The notes under the pieces were generated by a model. That model had not been told where the DNA came from. It worked only from the letters and a program-made list of their open reading frames with translations, and searched no databases. A stretch of 35,571 nt of DNA. It comes from Candidatus Cloacimonadota bacterium (lineage in GTDB: Bacteria > Cloacimonadota > Cloacimonadia > Cloacimonadales > Cloacimonadaceae). The stretch lies in contig JAGOKK010000010.1 in the NCBI GenBank assembly GCA_017994635.1, positions 1-35,571 on the forward strand, read 5' to 3'. Shown piece by piece: positions 7,331 through 15,622 of the stretch (the stretch's first letter is position 1; each line of letters begins with the position of its first letter). The position numbers and the translations under genes were made by a program.

Positions 7331-7935
7331 GTTATCTTGCTGAACTTTTCGTGATGGCGATGACCGCCATCTTCATCCAGAACTTCGTGCTGTCTCGTTT
7401 CCTGGGTTTGTGTCCCTATCTGGGAGTCTCCAAAAAGCTTGATTCCGCGATCGGGATGGGCATGGCGGTGATCTTTGTGATGACCATGGCCAGTGCCTTT
7501 ACTTTCCTGATCAATAAATACCTGCTCCTGCGTTTCGACATTGTGTACCTGCAGACTATTGCCTTCATTCTCACCATAGCCGCCCTGGTTCAGTTTGTAG
7601 AGATGGTGATCCAAAAGAATGCCCCCGCGCTGTACAAATCTCTGGGTGTCTATCTGCCCTTGATCACCACGAATTGCGCAGTATTGGGCGTGGCTATCCT
7701 GAATACCGGCGCGATGCGCAGTGATGGCGTGACTCCATACAACTTTCTGGATAGCGTTTTGAACGGCTTCTTTAGCGGCGTTGGCTTCACTGTGGTGCTG
7801 CTGGCCATGGCAGGCATCCGGATGCGTCTGGAAATGGTGGAATTGCCCCGCAGTATGAAAGGTATGCCCATCGCTCTGATCCTGGCGGGGATTATGGCGC
7901 TGGCTTTCTACGGCTTCATGGGCTTCAAGATTTAG
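7327..7935 (+). CDS. rnfA: Rnf complex subunit A (membrane)
   Basis: A 202-residue RnfA/NqrE-family protein, paralogous to RnfE, with about six membrane helices. The QNFVLSRFLGLCPYLGVS segment near the N-terminus and LITTNCAVLG in the middle are diagnostic; their Cys residues correspond to those of RnfE and probably coordinate the intramembrane iron centre. The start is coupled to rnfE by an ATGA overlap. rnfB follows after a nine-base gap that contains a ggggagagg ribosome site. Confidence 0.95.
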   Translation: MSYLAELFVMAMTAIFIQNFVLSRFLGLCPYLGVSKKLDSAIGMGMAVIFVMTMASAFTFLINKYLLLRFDIVYLQTIAFILTIAALVQFVEMVIQKNAPALYKSLGVYLPLITTNCAVLGVAILNTGAMRSDGVTPYNFLDSVLNGFFSGVGFTVVLLAMAGIRMRLEMVELPRSMKGMPIALILAGIMALAFYGFMGFKI

Positions 7936-7944
7936 GGGAGAGGA

Positions 7945-8967
7945 ATGATGTTGACGATAGTAATCCTGCAATCCACATTTTCGGCCATCGGAATCCCGGT
8001 GATCGTGATCGGAGCTCTCGGCCTGGCCTTTGGCTTGATCCTGGCATTTGCTGCCAAGGTATTTGAAGTAAAGATCGATCCACGCGTGGAAGCCATCATA
8101 TCGGCCCTGCCAGGTGCCAATTGCGGCGCTTGCGGACTGGCCGGTTGCGCGGGCTACGCAGATAAAATCGTACACGGCGGCGAAGCTGTAAATAAATGCG
8201 CTCCCGGAGGTGCTGCTGTGGCAGCCACCATCGCCAAAATCATGGGAGTTTCCGCCGAAGCGATGCAGCAGAAAGTGGCGGTAATTCATTGCAGCAGCGG
8301 CGGTAAGGATAATACCCGCTGGAAGTATCACTACGATGGCGTAAGTTCCTGCAAGGCAGCCGTGAATGTGGCCGGTGGACCCAATAGCTGCTCCTGGGGC
8401 TGTTTGGGCTTAAACGATTGTCAGGCTGCCTGTATGTTCGATGCCATCTCTGTGGATGCCAATGGCATGCGCGTGATCGATTATGAAAAGTGCACCGCAT
8501 GTGGCGCTTGCGTAAGAGCCTGCCCCAGACAGCTCATCATGCTGATCCCGATCAATCGCAATGTATATATCAAATGCTCGTCCAAAGAAAAGGGACCCGA
8601 TGCCAAAGCAGTTTGTGGCAGTACTCATCCTTGCATCGCTTGCGGCATCTGCAGCCGTAAATGCCCCGTACAAGCCATCACTGTAAAGGACAATCTTGCC
8701 CGTATCGATTACGATAAGTGCATCAATTGCGGACTCTGCGCCACGGTATGCCCCACGAAAGCAATCCAGGATCTGCTGGCCGGCTGCCGCAAGAAAGCCG
8801 AGATCAATCCAGAAGCCTGCATTGGCTGCACCATCTGTGCCAAAGTATGCCCGGTAACCGCCATCAGTGGCGAATTGAAGCAGGTACACACTGTGGATAA
8901 AGATACCTGCATCGGTTGCGAACAGTGCGTAGCCAAGTGCCCCAAAAAAGCTATTGAGATGGTGTAG
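7945..8967 (+). CDS. rnfB: Rnf complex subunit B (multi-cluster ferredoxin subunit)
   Basis: A 340-residue RnfB, the entry point for electrons from ferredoxin. One N-terminal membrane helix is followed by the family's own Fe-S domain with Cys60, 63, 68 and 85. The C-terminal half then holds six ferredoxin-like Cys groups: one atypical (C-SWG-C-LGLND-C-QAA-C) and five classical CxxCxxCxxxCP motifs. This arranges as three tandem 2[4Fe-4S] modules, suggesting seven clusters in all, more than the short proteobacterial RnfB. ATG 7945 or the adjacent ATG 7948 may be used. It is the last gene of the operon; a strong terminator begins 22 bases after it. Confidence 0.95.
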   Translation: MMLTIVILQSTFSAIGIPVIVIGALGLAFGLILAFAAKVFEVKIDPRVEAIISALPGANCGACGLAGCAGYADKIVHGGEAVNKCAPGGAAVAATIAKIMGVSAEAMQQKVAVIHCSSGGKDNTRWKYHYDGVSSCKAAVNVAGGPNSCSWGCLGLNDCQAACMFDAISVDANGMRVIDYEKCTACGACVRACPRQLIMLIPINRNVYIKCSSKEKGPDAKAVCGSTHPCIACGICSRKCPVQAITVKDNLARIDYDKCINCGLCATVCPTKAIQDLLAGCRKKAEINPEACIGCTICAKVCPVTAISGELKQVHTVDKDTCIGCEQCVAKCPKKAIEMV

Positions 8968-8989
8968 CCACACCACAAAGCTATATCCG

Positions 8990-9014
8990 CCCCGGCCTGA
9001 AAAGCCGGGGTTTT
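8990..9014 (+). terminator. Terminator of the rnf operon
   Basis: Seven-base GC arms (ccccggc 8990-8996, gccgggg 9004-9010) around a seven-base loop are followed by tttt. It is placed directly after rnfB and is a classical intrinsic terminator. Confidence 0.88.
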
Positions 9015-9099
9015 ACTTACTCTCCAAATCTATGAGATTTGAGATATGAGGATTAGTCGACGCAGAGGGTGCATGTAGCTCTTACTGGCTGATGTCTCC

Positions 9100-9169
9100 C
9101 ACACATCTCAAGCACATGTCAAACACATTCCAAGCCCCGCTTAGGATGTATTTGGGATGATCTTGGACA
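9100..9169 (-). repeat. Dispersed intergenic repeat, copy 1 (reverse orientation)
   Basis: Read on the - strand, this roughly 60-70 base segment aligns with 26762-26820 on the + strand. Shared blocks are catcccaaa, tcctaagcg, ggcttgg, atgtg and a second ttg-atgtg. It contains an inverted pair (atcccaa ... ttggatg-like) and a near-tandem cttgggatgtg unit. It encodes nothing supported. Confidence 0.65.
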
Positions 9170-9232
9170 GCGCGGTACTTAACAGGTCGGGGGAGAGTAC
9201 TGAAAAATGGGTTTTCCAAATCATAAATCAGC

Positions 9233-9238
9233 TTGACA
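9233..9238 (+). promoter_or_regulatory. TTGACA -35-like box upstream of the 9290 gene
   Basis: The box lies 51 bases before the ATG at 9290. A possible -10 (ttgtag, 9257-9262) follows at 18 bases. It belongs to the set of TTGACA boxes found at similar distances before other first genes here. Confidence 0.35.
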
Positions 9239-9289
9239 TGCATAGCCTCTTTGCTTTTGTAGGCAAAAACATAAACAGTAGGATGAATC

Positions 9290-9931
9290 ATGACCAAAGA
9301 CGACAATAACTTCGAGAAAGATTATAGCGTACAGGATGAGGCAAAATTACATGAACTCATTGATGGGGCTGAATCGGATCAGCAAAACACCCAAGCTTAT
9401 TTGCATGATATGGAACGCGACTACCGAGATCCTGAAATAGCAGACGACGATATGACTCTGACCGGAGAAGAAGAACAGCCGGAGGGGATCCCTGGAACTC
9501 TTCCCTACGGTATGATGGGAAAGGTTCTCCTGCCTCTGATAACGGCCATCCTGGTGATCGCGGGATCGTACGCTTTCTACAGTGTGCTGAATTCACTCGG
9601 CGGCTTTGAGGCACGGGTATTTATTCTCATTGGCGCTGTGGCTTTTACCATCCTCTCACAGACTTTTCTAATCAATGGGATCAAGGACCTGATAAATCAC
9701 AAAGCAGATCCGGAACGTCCAATGAATATTGGAGCTTACATCATCAATGCAGCCCTGTGGATTCCCTTTTTCGGGTTCACACTCTATTCTGCGATCCGTT
9801 CCTTCATCACTTATTCCGGAATTGGAGTCTCTCTGGCCTTTTATGTGGCGGTTCCGGCATTGGTGCTGGCAGCCATTTCCCTTATTCAAAGCACTCTGTT
9901 TGTGCTGGTGGCACGGGGACTAAAGAAGTAA
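9290..9931 (+). CDS. Unrecognised membrane protein with acidic N-terminal domain
   Basis: A 213-residue protein I do not recognise. Residues 1-70 are hydrophilic and strongly acidic, rich in Asp, Glu and Gln. From about residue 78 there are four hydrophobic segments (about 79-98, 107-128, 145-165 and 180-210). There are no catalytic motifs, cysteine motifs or signal peptide. The C-terminus ends with a short basic tail (RGLKK), consistent with a cytoplasmic end. It opens a three-gene group: the DUF975-type gene starts ten bases after it, and a small secreted protein follows. A role in envelope organisation or sensing is only a guess. The start is the ATG at 9290. Confidence 0.75.
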   Translation: MTKDDNNFEKDYSVQDEAKLHELIDGAESDQQNTQAYLHDMERDYRDPEIADDDMTLTGEEEQPEGIPGTLPYGMMGKVLLPLITAILVIAGSYAFYSVLNSLGGFEARVFILIGAVAFTILSQTFLINGIKDLINHKADPERPMNIGAYIINAALWIPFFGFTLYSAIRSFITYSGIGVSLAFYVAVPALVLAAISLIQSTLFVLVARGLKK

Positions 9932-9941
9932 AGGAGTTACA

Positions 9942-10520
9942 ATGTCTTTTGAGGAGATAAAAGCACGTGCGCGCGAGATGATGAGCGCGCAGATGGGAAA
10001 CCTGATCATAGTCTTTTTGATCTATGTACTCATTCTCAGTGGGCTCAGTTCTTTTTCCATAGGGCTGGCCTGGCTGGTGGTATATGGCCCCCTAAGTGTG
10101 GGCATAGCTGCGATTCTGTTGAAACTGGATCGCGGAGAAAACATTACAGTGGAGGAATTGTTCTCCGGCTTTAACGATTTTAGCCGCACTTTGGTGGCGG
10201 GGTTGCTGGTGTCGCTGTACACCTTTTTGTGGAGTCTGCTGCTGATCGTCCCCGGCATCATTGCAGCACTGGGCTACAGCATGACATTCTTCATCCTGAG
10301 TGAGAATCCCAGGATTGGTGCCGAAGAGGCCCTCACTGCCAGTAAAAACATGATGATGGGGCACAAAGGGGAGCTTTTTGGGCTCTTTATCAGTTTCATC
10401 GGTTGGTGGTTGCTCTGTCTGGTTACTTTCGGGATCGCCCTTATCTACGTCCTGCCATATTATGAATGCGCTCTCACAGTGTTTTATCAGAATCTGAAGC
10501 AAGAGCAGGGATCCCTTTGA
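9942..10520 (+). CDS. DUF975-family integral membrane protein
   Basis: A 192-residue membrane protein resembling the DUF975 family: an amphipathic N-terminus (about 1-15), paired hydrophobic segments, a central YGPLSVG-like motif with a soluble loop (GENITVEELFSGF), then helices ending in LPYYECALTVFYQ. The PG-II helix turn (LIVPGIIAALGYSM) and a segment of the EALTASKNMMMGHKGELF type are typical for the family. Function is unknown; such proteins are small multi-helix membrane proteins of firmicutes and other anaerobes. The ATG at 9942 is preceded by aaaggag. Its stop overlaps the TTG start of the following gene. Confidence 0.8.
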   Translation: MSFEEIKARAREMMSAQMGNLIIVFLIYVLILSGLSSFSIGLAWLVVYGPLSVGIAAILLKLDRGENITVEELFSGFNDFSRTLVAGLLVSLYTFLWSLLLIVPGIIAALGYSMTFFILSENPRIGAEEALTASKNMMMGHKGELFGLFISFIGWWLLCLVTFGIALIYVLPYYECALTVFYQNLKQEQGSL

Positions 10521-10981
10521 AATCCTTTTTGCTGACCCTGAGTCTGGCGCTTTGTCTATGCCCCATCTTTGCTGAAGCTGGTTTACTGGGGCTGGATTTT
10601 AGCCAAGGCTATGCCGAAGCAGCCAGGAATCTGCAAGAAAACGGCTTTGCCTGCGATGCCAGCGAACCCAATAACTTCCTGCACTCCGGGGATGAAAGTA
10701 TCATTGATGTGTCTCTGACCTTTAGTCCCGAAGATTCGCTCTTGATCTGCTGGCTGATTACGATTCCCCTTGGTGATATGGATGATTATGAATTGGAAGC
10801 CGATATGTTGCGGGAAATATCTCAACTGCATGGCTTTGAGTATGAGTATGATGAGTCCTCTTTTGAAGCTTTTTGGAAACTGGATGATCTGCATTATGTG
10901 ACAGCGGCTTTTGATGAAGAACTTACCACATACTATGTGTTTTACGGCGATGTACGCTACGAAGATTGTGTGCCATACTAA
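10517..10981 (+). CDS. Small secreted protein, unknown function
   Basis: A 154-residue protein with a clear signal peptide (Lys2 then a hydrophobic core, probable cleavage after A-E-A near residue 23). The mature part is acidic and rich in aromatic residues and shows no known domain to me. I chose TTG 10517 because it places the signal sequence at the N-terminus and overlaps the previous stop (TTGA), which is a common coupled start; longer frames would put the signal sequence inside the protein. It probably acts outside the cytoplasm along with the two membrane proteins upstream. Confidence 0.7.
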   Translation: MKSFLLTLSLALCLCPIFAEAGLLGLDFSQGYAEAARNLQENGFACDASEPNNFLHSGDESIIDVSLTFSPEDSLLICWLITIPLGDMDDYELEADMLREISQLHGFEYEYDESSFEAFWKLDDLHYVTAAFDEELTTYYVFYGDVRYEDCVPY

Positions 10982-10996
10982 GGGCAAAGGAATACT

Positions 10997-12676
10997 GTGG
11001 AAGAAAACAAGGTAATCTACCAGATGTCAGGTGTGGGCAAGGTAGTGGATGGCAACCGCTATATCCTCAAAGACATCTACCTGGGTTATTATTACGGCGC
11101 CAAGATCGGTGTGGTGGGTCTGAACGGGTCCGGTAAAAGCACCCTGCTCAAGATCATGGCCGGTCTGGATAACGATCATCTGGGGCAGGTGGCGATGAGC
11201 AAAGGCTATAGCATCGGCTATCTGGAACAGGATCCTCAGCTCGATCCCGAGCGCACGGTACGGGATATCGTACAGGAAGCGGTGCATGAGACGACTGCGC
11301 TTTTGCAGCGTTTTGAAGAGATCAATCAAAAGTTTATGGAACCGATGGACGATGATGCCATGAATGCCCTCCTGGCGGAACAAGGAGAAGTGCAGGACAA
11401 ATTGGACGCACTCAATGCCTGGGATCTGGATAGCCGCCTGGAACTGGCGATGGATGCGCTACGTTGCCCACCGGCGGATTTGCCCATCAAACTCATCAGC
11501 GGTGGCGAAAAGAGGCGGGTGGCACTCTGCCGTCTACTCTTACAAGCCCCCGATATCCTGCTGCTGGATGAACCCACAAACCATCTGGATGCGGAGACCA
11601 TCCTCTGGCTGGAACGCCATCTGAAACAGTATCGTGGTACCGTAATCGCCATTACGCACGATCGCTATTTCCTGGATAACGTTGCCGGCTGGATTCTGGA
11701 GCTGGATAGGGGAGAAGGCATTCCCTACCAGGGGAACTACTCCTCCTGGCTGGAACAGAAACAAATCCGTCTCGCTCAAGAACAAAAGGCCGATACTAGG
11801 CGGCAAAAGGCTCTCGCCGATGAACTGGAATGGATCCGCAGCTCACCCCATGCGCGGCAGGCAAAGAGCAAAGCCCGCATCCAAAACTTTGAAAAGCTCT
11901 CAGAACAGAAGTACGAGAAAGAACGGTCCACCGATGAGTTACCGATCTTCCCAGGCCCAAAACTGGGCAACAAAGTTATCCTCGCCAAAGGGGTTAGCAA
12001 GGGCTTTGATGAAAAGCTGCTTTACGAGAATCTGGAATTCAACCTCCCTGCCGGAGGCATAGTAGGTGTCATCGGTCCCAATGGTGCCGGCAAGACCACG
12101 CTTTTTGAGATGATCGTGGGGCATATCACTCCAGATAAAGGCAGCTTCGAAATGGGAGAGACCGTCCGACTTTCCTATGTGGATCAAGCTCGCATGATGG
12201 ATACAGAACAGACCTTACTGGAGCTGATCGGCCAGGATAGGGATGTTCTCACCATCGGTGATCGGGAAATGAAAGTTCGGGAGTACATCGCCAAGTTCAA
12301 TTTTGCGGGGAAAGATCATATCAAACCCGTGAACATCCTTAGCGGTGGCGAAAAGAACCGCGCCTATCTGGCACTGACTCTGCAGGCAGGCGGCAACGTC
12401 TTGTTGCTGGACGAGCCGACCAATGATCTTGACGTCTATACTATTCACGCGCTGGAAGAAGCTCTGCTCTCTTTTGCCGGTTGCGCAGTGGTGATCAGCC
12501 ACGACCGCTATTTCCTGGATCGCGTGTGTACACACATCCTTGCCTTCGAAGGCGAGAGTCAGGTGAAGTGGTTTGAAGGTAATTTCAGTGACTACGAAGA
12601 AAACAAACTGATGCGCCTGGGAGATAAAGCTCTCATCCCCAAACGGATCAGCTATCGCAAACTCACCAGAGACTAG
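10997..12676 (+). CDS. ettA: ABC-F translation factor EttA
   Basis: A 559-residue ABC-F protein with two ATPase domains and no membrane part. Walker A sites are GLNGSGKST (41-49) and GPNGAGKTT (360-368). The signatures are LISGGEKRR (166-174) and ILSGGEKNR later, and the first Walker B/DEPTNHLD is at 191-198. The linker between domains (about 240-300), with GNYSSWLEQK and a basic helix, is the tRNA-interacting region. Sequence and length match EttA, which binds the ribosomal E site and gates entry into elongation according to ATP level, more closely than Uup or resistance ABC-Fs. The start is GTG 10997 with an upstream aaagga site. It may be read through from the genes before it, 15 bases away. 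Confidence 0.93.
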   Translation: MEENKVIYQMSGVGKVVDGNRYILKDIYLGYYYGAKIGVVGLNGSGKSTLLKIMAGLDNDHLGQVAMSKGYSIGYLEQDPQLDPERTVRDIVQEAVHETTALLQRFEEINQKFMEPMDDDAMNALLAEQGEVQDKLDALNAWDLDSRLELAMDALRCPPADLPIKLISGGEKRRVALCRLLLQAPDILLLDEPTNHLDAETILWLERHLKQYRGTVIAITHDRYFLDNVAGWILELDRGEGIPYQGNYSSWLEQKQIRLAQEQKADTRRQKALADELEWIRSSPHARQAKSKARIQNFEKLSEQKYEKERSTDELPIFPGPKLGNKVILAKGVSKGFDEKLLYENLEFNLPAGGIVGVIGPNGAGKTTLFEMIVGHITPDKGSFEMGETVRLSYVDQARMMDTEQTLLELIGQDRDVLTIGDREMKVREYIAKFNFAGKDHIKPVNILSGGEKNRAYLALTLQAGGNVLLLDEPTNDLDVYTIHALEEALLSFAGCAVVISHDRYFLDRVCTHILAFEGESQVKWFEGNFSDYEENKLMRLGDKALIPKRISYRKLTRD

Positions 12677-12717
12677 GCATTTATGTTTGAAACATCTGGA
12701 GTATGGGCAGAATATCA

Positions 12718-12723
12718 TTGACA
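12718..12723 (+). promoter_or_regulatory. TTGACA -35-like box upstream of the lipoprotein gene
   Basis: The box lies 70 bases before the chosen ATG at 12794, between ettA and the lipoprotein gene. No convincing -10 hexamer follows at the usual spacing. Confidence 0.35.
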
Positions 12724-12793
12724 AAAATATGCTGATATCAAGGTTGGAATTTATGTGAAAAATAATGAGCCTTTGGCTCATGGAGGTATAAAA

Positions 12794-13384
12794 ATGAAAG
12801 CACTTAGAGGAATGAACTTGGGAACACTTCCCATCCTGATGATTCTTCTCTTTACGGGATTGCTCCTAGGCGGATGCGCTCCCAGACTAGTATTGGATCC
12901 GGGTATTCCCAGTTCCGTGGTTCAGATTGGTAATTCAATGGCCGAAGTAGCTGCGGCAGTTCCCACAGGGAATGCCGACCTTCATTACATTCAACCCGAT
13001 GATTACTTCTATAGAGAAGAAGTTTGGCCCGGCAGCACCTGGGAATATGTCGAGCTGGGAAAGCTCATCACTCCCCCCACTCCGGAGACCAAAAATCAAG
13101 CTCAATTTATGAGTGTGAAAACCGGTGCCCCTGTATGGGCTAAATGGTGGGTAAAGACTCGCATCGCTACTCGGGCTGATCTGCAGCTTGGTAAAGAAGT
13201 TATATGCTTTGATTCCAATGGTTATGACGACGTATATATGGCTCCAGAAAACACTGAGATGGCTCGTACGGATAGCTGGTTTATCGCCAGGATCACCGAT
13301 ACTTCAGAGCTTTTCCGCGGCTACGTATTGGTATCTGGTGGCTACAAGGTTAGCGAAAAGAACCTTCGCGTAATCGTTCAGTAA
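12794..13384 (+). CDS. Unrecognised lipoprotein
   Basis: A 196-residue protein with a lipoprotein signal: a hydrophobic stretch ends in L-L-G-G-C, the lipobox, with the lipidated Cys at about residue 28. The mature part is rich in Trp, Thr and Lys and contains no domain I know. ATG 12794 is chosen because a clear GGAGG (12782-12786) sits seven bases upstream; a GTG at 12755 in frame would add 13 residues and lacks a ribosome site. It has its own putative promoter box and terminator, so it is likely a single-gene unit. The mature protein is probably anchored to the inner or outer membrane. Confidence 0.75.
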   Translation: MKALRGMNLGTLPILMILLFTGLLLGGCAPRLVLDPGIPSSVVQIGNSMAEVAAAVPTGNADLHYIQPDDYFYREEVWPGSTWEYVELGKLITPPTPETKNQAQFMSVKTGAPVWAKWWVKTRIATRADLQLGKEVICFDSNGYDDVYMAPENTEMARTDSWFIARITDTSELFRGYVLVSGGYKVSEKNLRVIVQ

Positions 13385-13407
13385 GCACTGACTGACCTTT
13401 TTGATAC

Positions 13408-13434
13408 AGGCCGGATATACCTCCGGCCTTTTTT
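13408..13434 (+). terminator. Intrinsic terminator after the lipoprotein gene
   Basis: Seven-base arms (aggccgg 13408-13414, ccggcct 13423-13429) around an eight-base loop are followed by five T residues. Confidence 0.87.
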
Positions 13435-13522
13435 GTGGGTTACCAATGGGTGCATCATGTTACCCAGGTAAAGCCGTGGACTTGAATATATGAGCGGGCA
13501 GCCATACCAATCGATTTTCCCC

Positions 13523-13528
13523 TTGACA
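13523..13528 (+). promoter_or_regulatory. TTGACA -35-like box upstream of the acyl-CoA dehydrogenase gene
   Basis: The box lies 62 bases before the ATG at 13591. The following sequence (catagactaag) offers no strong consensus -10. Confidence 0.4.
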
Positions 13529-13590
13529 CATAAGCCCATCATAGACTAAGCTCCACCGCATATAAACTCTAGTAAACATAGGAGATACAT

Positions 13591-14736
13591 ATGAACTACT
13601 TTTTCACTGAAGATCAGCTGGAGATGCAGGAATTGGCGCGTAGAATCGCCAACGAAAAGATGAAACCCCTATCCGAACATTATGATCAGGAAGGGATTTT
13701 CCCTTGGGACATCGTGGAAGTAATGCGACAGAGCGATCTCTTTGCCATCCTGATACCCGAAGAATACGACGGTATCAGCGGCAAGGTGATGGATCTGGCG
13801 ATCGTTACTGAAGAGCTTTGCGCGGTGGATGCTGGCATCGCTCTGGCTTTCGGTGCCACTGGTTTGGGTATGTACCCCATCTTGATCGCCGGTAGTGAGG
13901 AACAGAAACAGAAGTATCTGCCGATCATTGCCGCAGGTGAGCAGCTTTGTGCGTTTGCACTTACCGAGGCCAACGCCGGCAGCGACGCCGGAGCCATCGA
14001 GACCACAGCTCGCAAAGAAGGGGATTACTACATCCTGAATGGTACCAAACAGTGGATCACCAATGGCGGCGAAGCCGGTATCTACACGGTGTTTGCCATG
14101 ACCGACAGGACCAAAGGTGCCCGCGGATGCTCCTGCTTCATCGTGGAAAAGGATACTCCCGGCTTCACTTTTGGTAAAAAGGAAAACAAGATGGGGATTC
14201 GTGCTTCCGCGACCAGAGAATTGATCTTTGAAGATTGCAAGATTCCCGCCAGTAACCTTTTGGGTCGCGAGGGAACCGGATTTATCACCGCGATGAAAGT
14301 CTTCGACAAATCCCGTCCAATGGTGGGCTCACAGGCTGTGGGTATCGCCCGGGGTGCTTTTGAAGCTGCAGCACGCTATTCGCAGCAGCGCCACCAATTT
14401 GGCAAACCCGTATCTAGCTTCCAGGCAGTACAATTCATGCTTGCAGATATGGCCACCCAGATCGAAGCCGCTCGTGCCCTGGTCTTCCAAACTGCGAAAA
14501 TGGTGGATTCTGGAGCCAAGAATTACTCCAAAGAAAGCGCAATGTGCAAATACTACGCTTCGGATGTAGCGATGAAGGTTACCACTGACGCTGTGCAAAT
14601 CCTGGGTGGATACGGCTATATGAAGGAATACCCCGTGGAAAAGATGATGCGCGATGCCAAGATCCTGCAGATCTACGAAGGAACAAACCAGATCCAGCGC
14701 GGAATCGTGGCTGCAAACATCCTCAAAGAGTTCTAA
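13591..14736 (+). CDS. Acyl-CoA dehydrogenase (short-chain/butyryl type)
   Basis: A 381-residue flavoprotein that oxidises acyl-CoA to 2-enoyl-CoA (or, in fermenters, runs with electron-transferring flavoprotein in the reductive direction). The N-terminal helical domain carries the EEYDGISG segment. The FAD-binding beta domain contains FALTEANAGSDAG and NGTKQWITNGG, followed by the R-Q-F-G-K helix. The catalytic base is Glu363 in YEGTNQIQR. Length and the Glu position match short-chain (butyryl/isobutyryl-type) enzymes; exact chain length cannot be read. ATG 13591 has an aggaga site upstream. No etfAB genes lie nearby. It is the first gene of a compact group continuing through 16526. Confidence 0.93.
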   Translation: MNYFFTEDQLEMQELARRIANEKMKPLSEHYDQEGIFPWDIVEVMRQSDLFAILIPEEYDGISGKVMDLAIVTEELCAVDAGIALAFGATGLGMYPILIAGSEEQKQKYLPIIAAGEQLCAFALTEANAGSDAGAIETTARKEGDYYILNGTKQWITNGGEAGIYTVFAMTDRTKGARGCSCFIVEKDTPGFTFGKKENKMGIRASATRELIFEDCKIPASNLLGREGTGFITAMKVFDKSRPMVGSQAVGIARGAFEAAARYSQQRHQFGKPVSSFQAVQFMLADMATQIEAARALVFQTAKMVDSGAKNYSKESAMCKYYASDVAMKVTTDAVQILGGYGYMKEYPVEKMMRDAKILQIYEGTNQIQRGIVAANILKEF

Positions 14737-14737
14737 G

Positions 14738-15073
14738 ATGCACGAATGGATCAAAGAACTGCCGGTGGCAATCACCGTATGTGATCTACAGGGAATAGTC
14801 CTGGAAATGAACGATAAAGCCGCTGCCACCTTTAGCGATAGAGGCGGCAGAAAGCTGATCGGCACTTCCATTTTTGACTGTCATCAGCCCCGCAGTATTG
14901 AGATCATAAATCAGATGCTGGAAACTGGCATTCCACATACCTATACCATCGAAAAAGCCGGGCAGAAAAAGCTGATCCATCAGCAACCCTGGTATCAAGA
15001 AGGCAAGATGGCAGGTTTGGTGGAGTTTTCCATTGTTTTACCATCAGAAATGCCTCACTACGTACGTTCATAG
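14738..15073 (+). CDS. Small PAS-domain protein
   Basis: A 111-residue protein consisting of little more than one PAS-like fold. A core of the form ELPVAITVCDLQGIV begins near residue 6, followed by MNDKAAATF and a GTSIFDCH segment, then a second beta part (KKLIHQQPWYQEGKMAG) with the tail SIVLPSEMPHYVR. It has no kinase, output or DNA-binding domain, so it is a free sensor or ligand-binding module; ligand unknown. The ATG at 14738 begins one base after the dehydrogenase stop, and the ATG of queH follows its stop directly. The tight spacing suggests co-expression with the acyl-CoA dehydrogenase. Confidence 0.8.
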   Translation: MHEWIKELPVAITVCDLQGIVLEMNDKAAATFSDRGGRKLIGTSIFDCHQPRSIEIINQMLETGIPHTYTIEKAGQKKLIHQQPWYQEGKMAGLVEFSIVLPSEMPHYVRS

Positions 15074-15622
15074 ATGAAGATACTGCTTCATAGCTGTTGC
15101 GCGCCCTGTCTCATAGCTCCATATCAGAAGCTGAGTGAGGCAGGGCACGCTGTTTCCGCGCTTTGGTTCAATCCCAACATTCATCCCCTGCTGGAGTATC
15201 AAAAACGGCGCGATACTCTGAGGGATTTTGCGGCAAGAGAAGGCTTCGAACTGATTGAAGCCGGTGAGTATGGCCTGCACAGCTTTCTCCAAAACACTCT
15301 GGATAAAATCGACCAGAGATGTGAATACTGCTATCTCACCCGGCTGGAGACGACTGCCAAACTTGCCTGTGAACGAGGCTTTGACGCCTTTAGCAGCACC
15401 TTACTATACAGCCGCTATCAGAAGCATGAGCGCATCATCGAGATTGCCCAAACTATGAGTGAAAAATACGGGGTGCCCTTCTTCTATGAAGATTGGCGAA
15501 CGCTCTGGCAGGACGGCATCAGACTATCCAAGGAAGCGGGAATGTACCGCCAGCAATACTGCGGCTGCATTTTCAGCGAAGAGGACCGCTACAATGAGCA
15601 GATACGAAGAAATAAATCTTGA
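15074..15622 (+). CDS. queH: Epoxyqueuosine reductase QueH
   Basis: A 182-residue QueH (formerly DUF208), which reduces epoxyqueuosine to queuosine in tRNA and is unrelated to QueG. The Fe-S/metal cysteine pattern is clear: HSCCAPC with Cys8, Cys9 and Cys12, then Cys83 and Cys86 in QRCEYCY, then Cys163 and Cys165 in QYCGCIFSE. Conserved SSTLLYSRYQ lies near residues 107-116. The start ATG adjoins the stop of the PAS gene. Other queuosine genes are not in the window. The following gene starts inside its 3' end (29-base overlap). Confidence 0.92.
   Translation: MKILLHSCCAPCLIAPYQKLSEAGHAVSALWFNPNIHPLLEYQKRRDTLRDFAAREGFELIEAGEYGLHSFLQNTLDKIDQRCEYCYLTRLETTAKLACERGFDAFSSTLLYSRYQKHERIIEIAQTMSEKYGVPFFYEDWRTLWQDGIRLSKEAGMYRQQYCGCIFSEEDRYNEQIRRNKS

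Noticed and set aside
7234-8331. Long - strand frame across rnfE, rnfA and rnfB
   Set aside because: The His/Gln-rich translation is a reverse-frame artefact of three strongly supported + strand genes.
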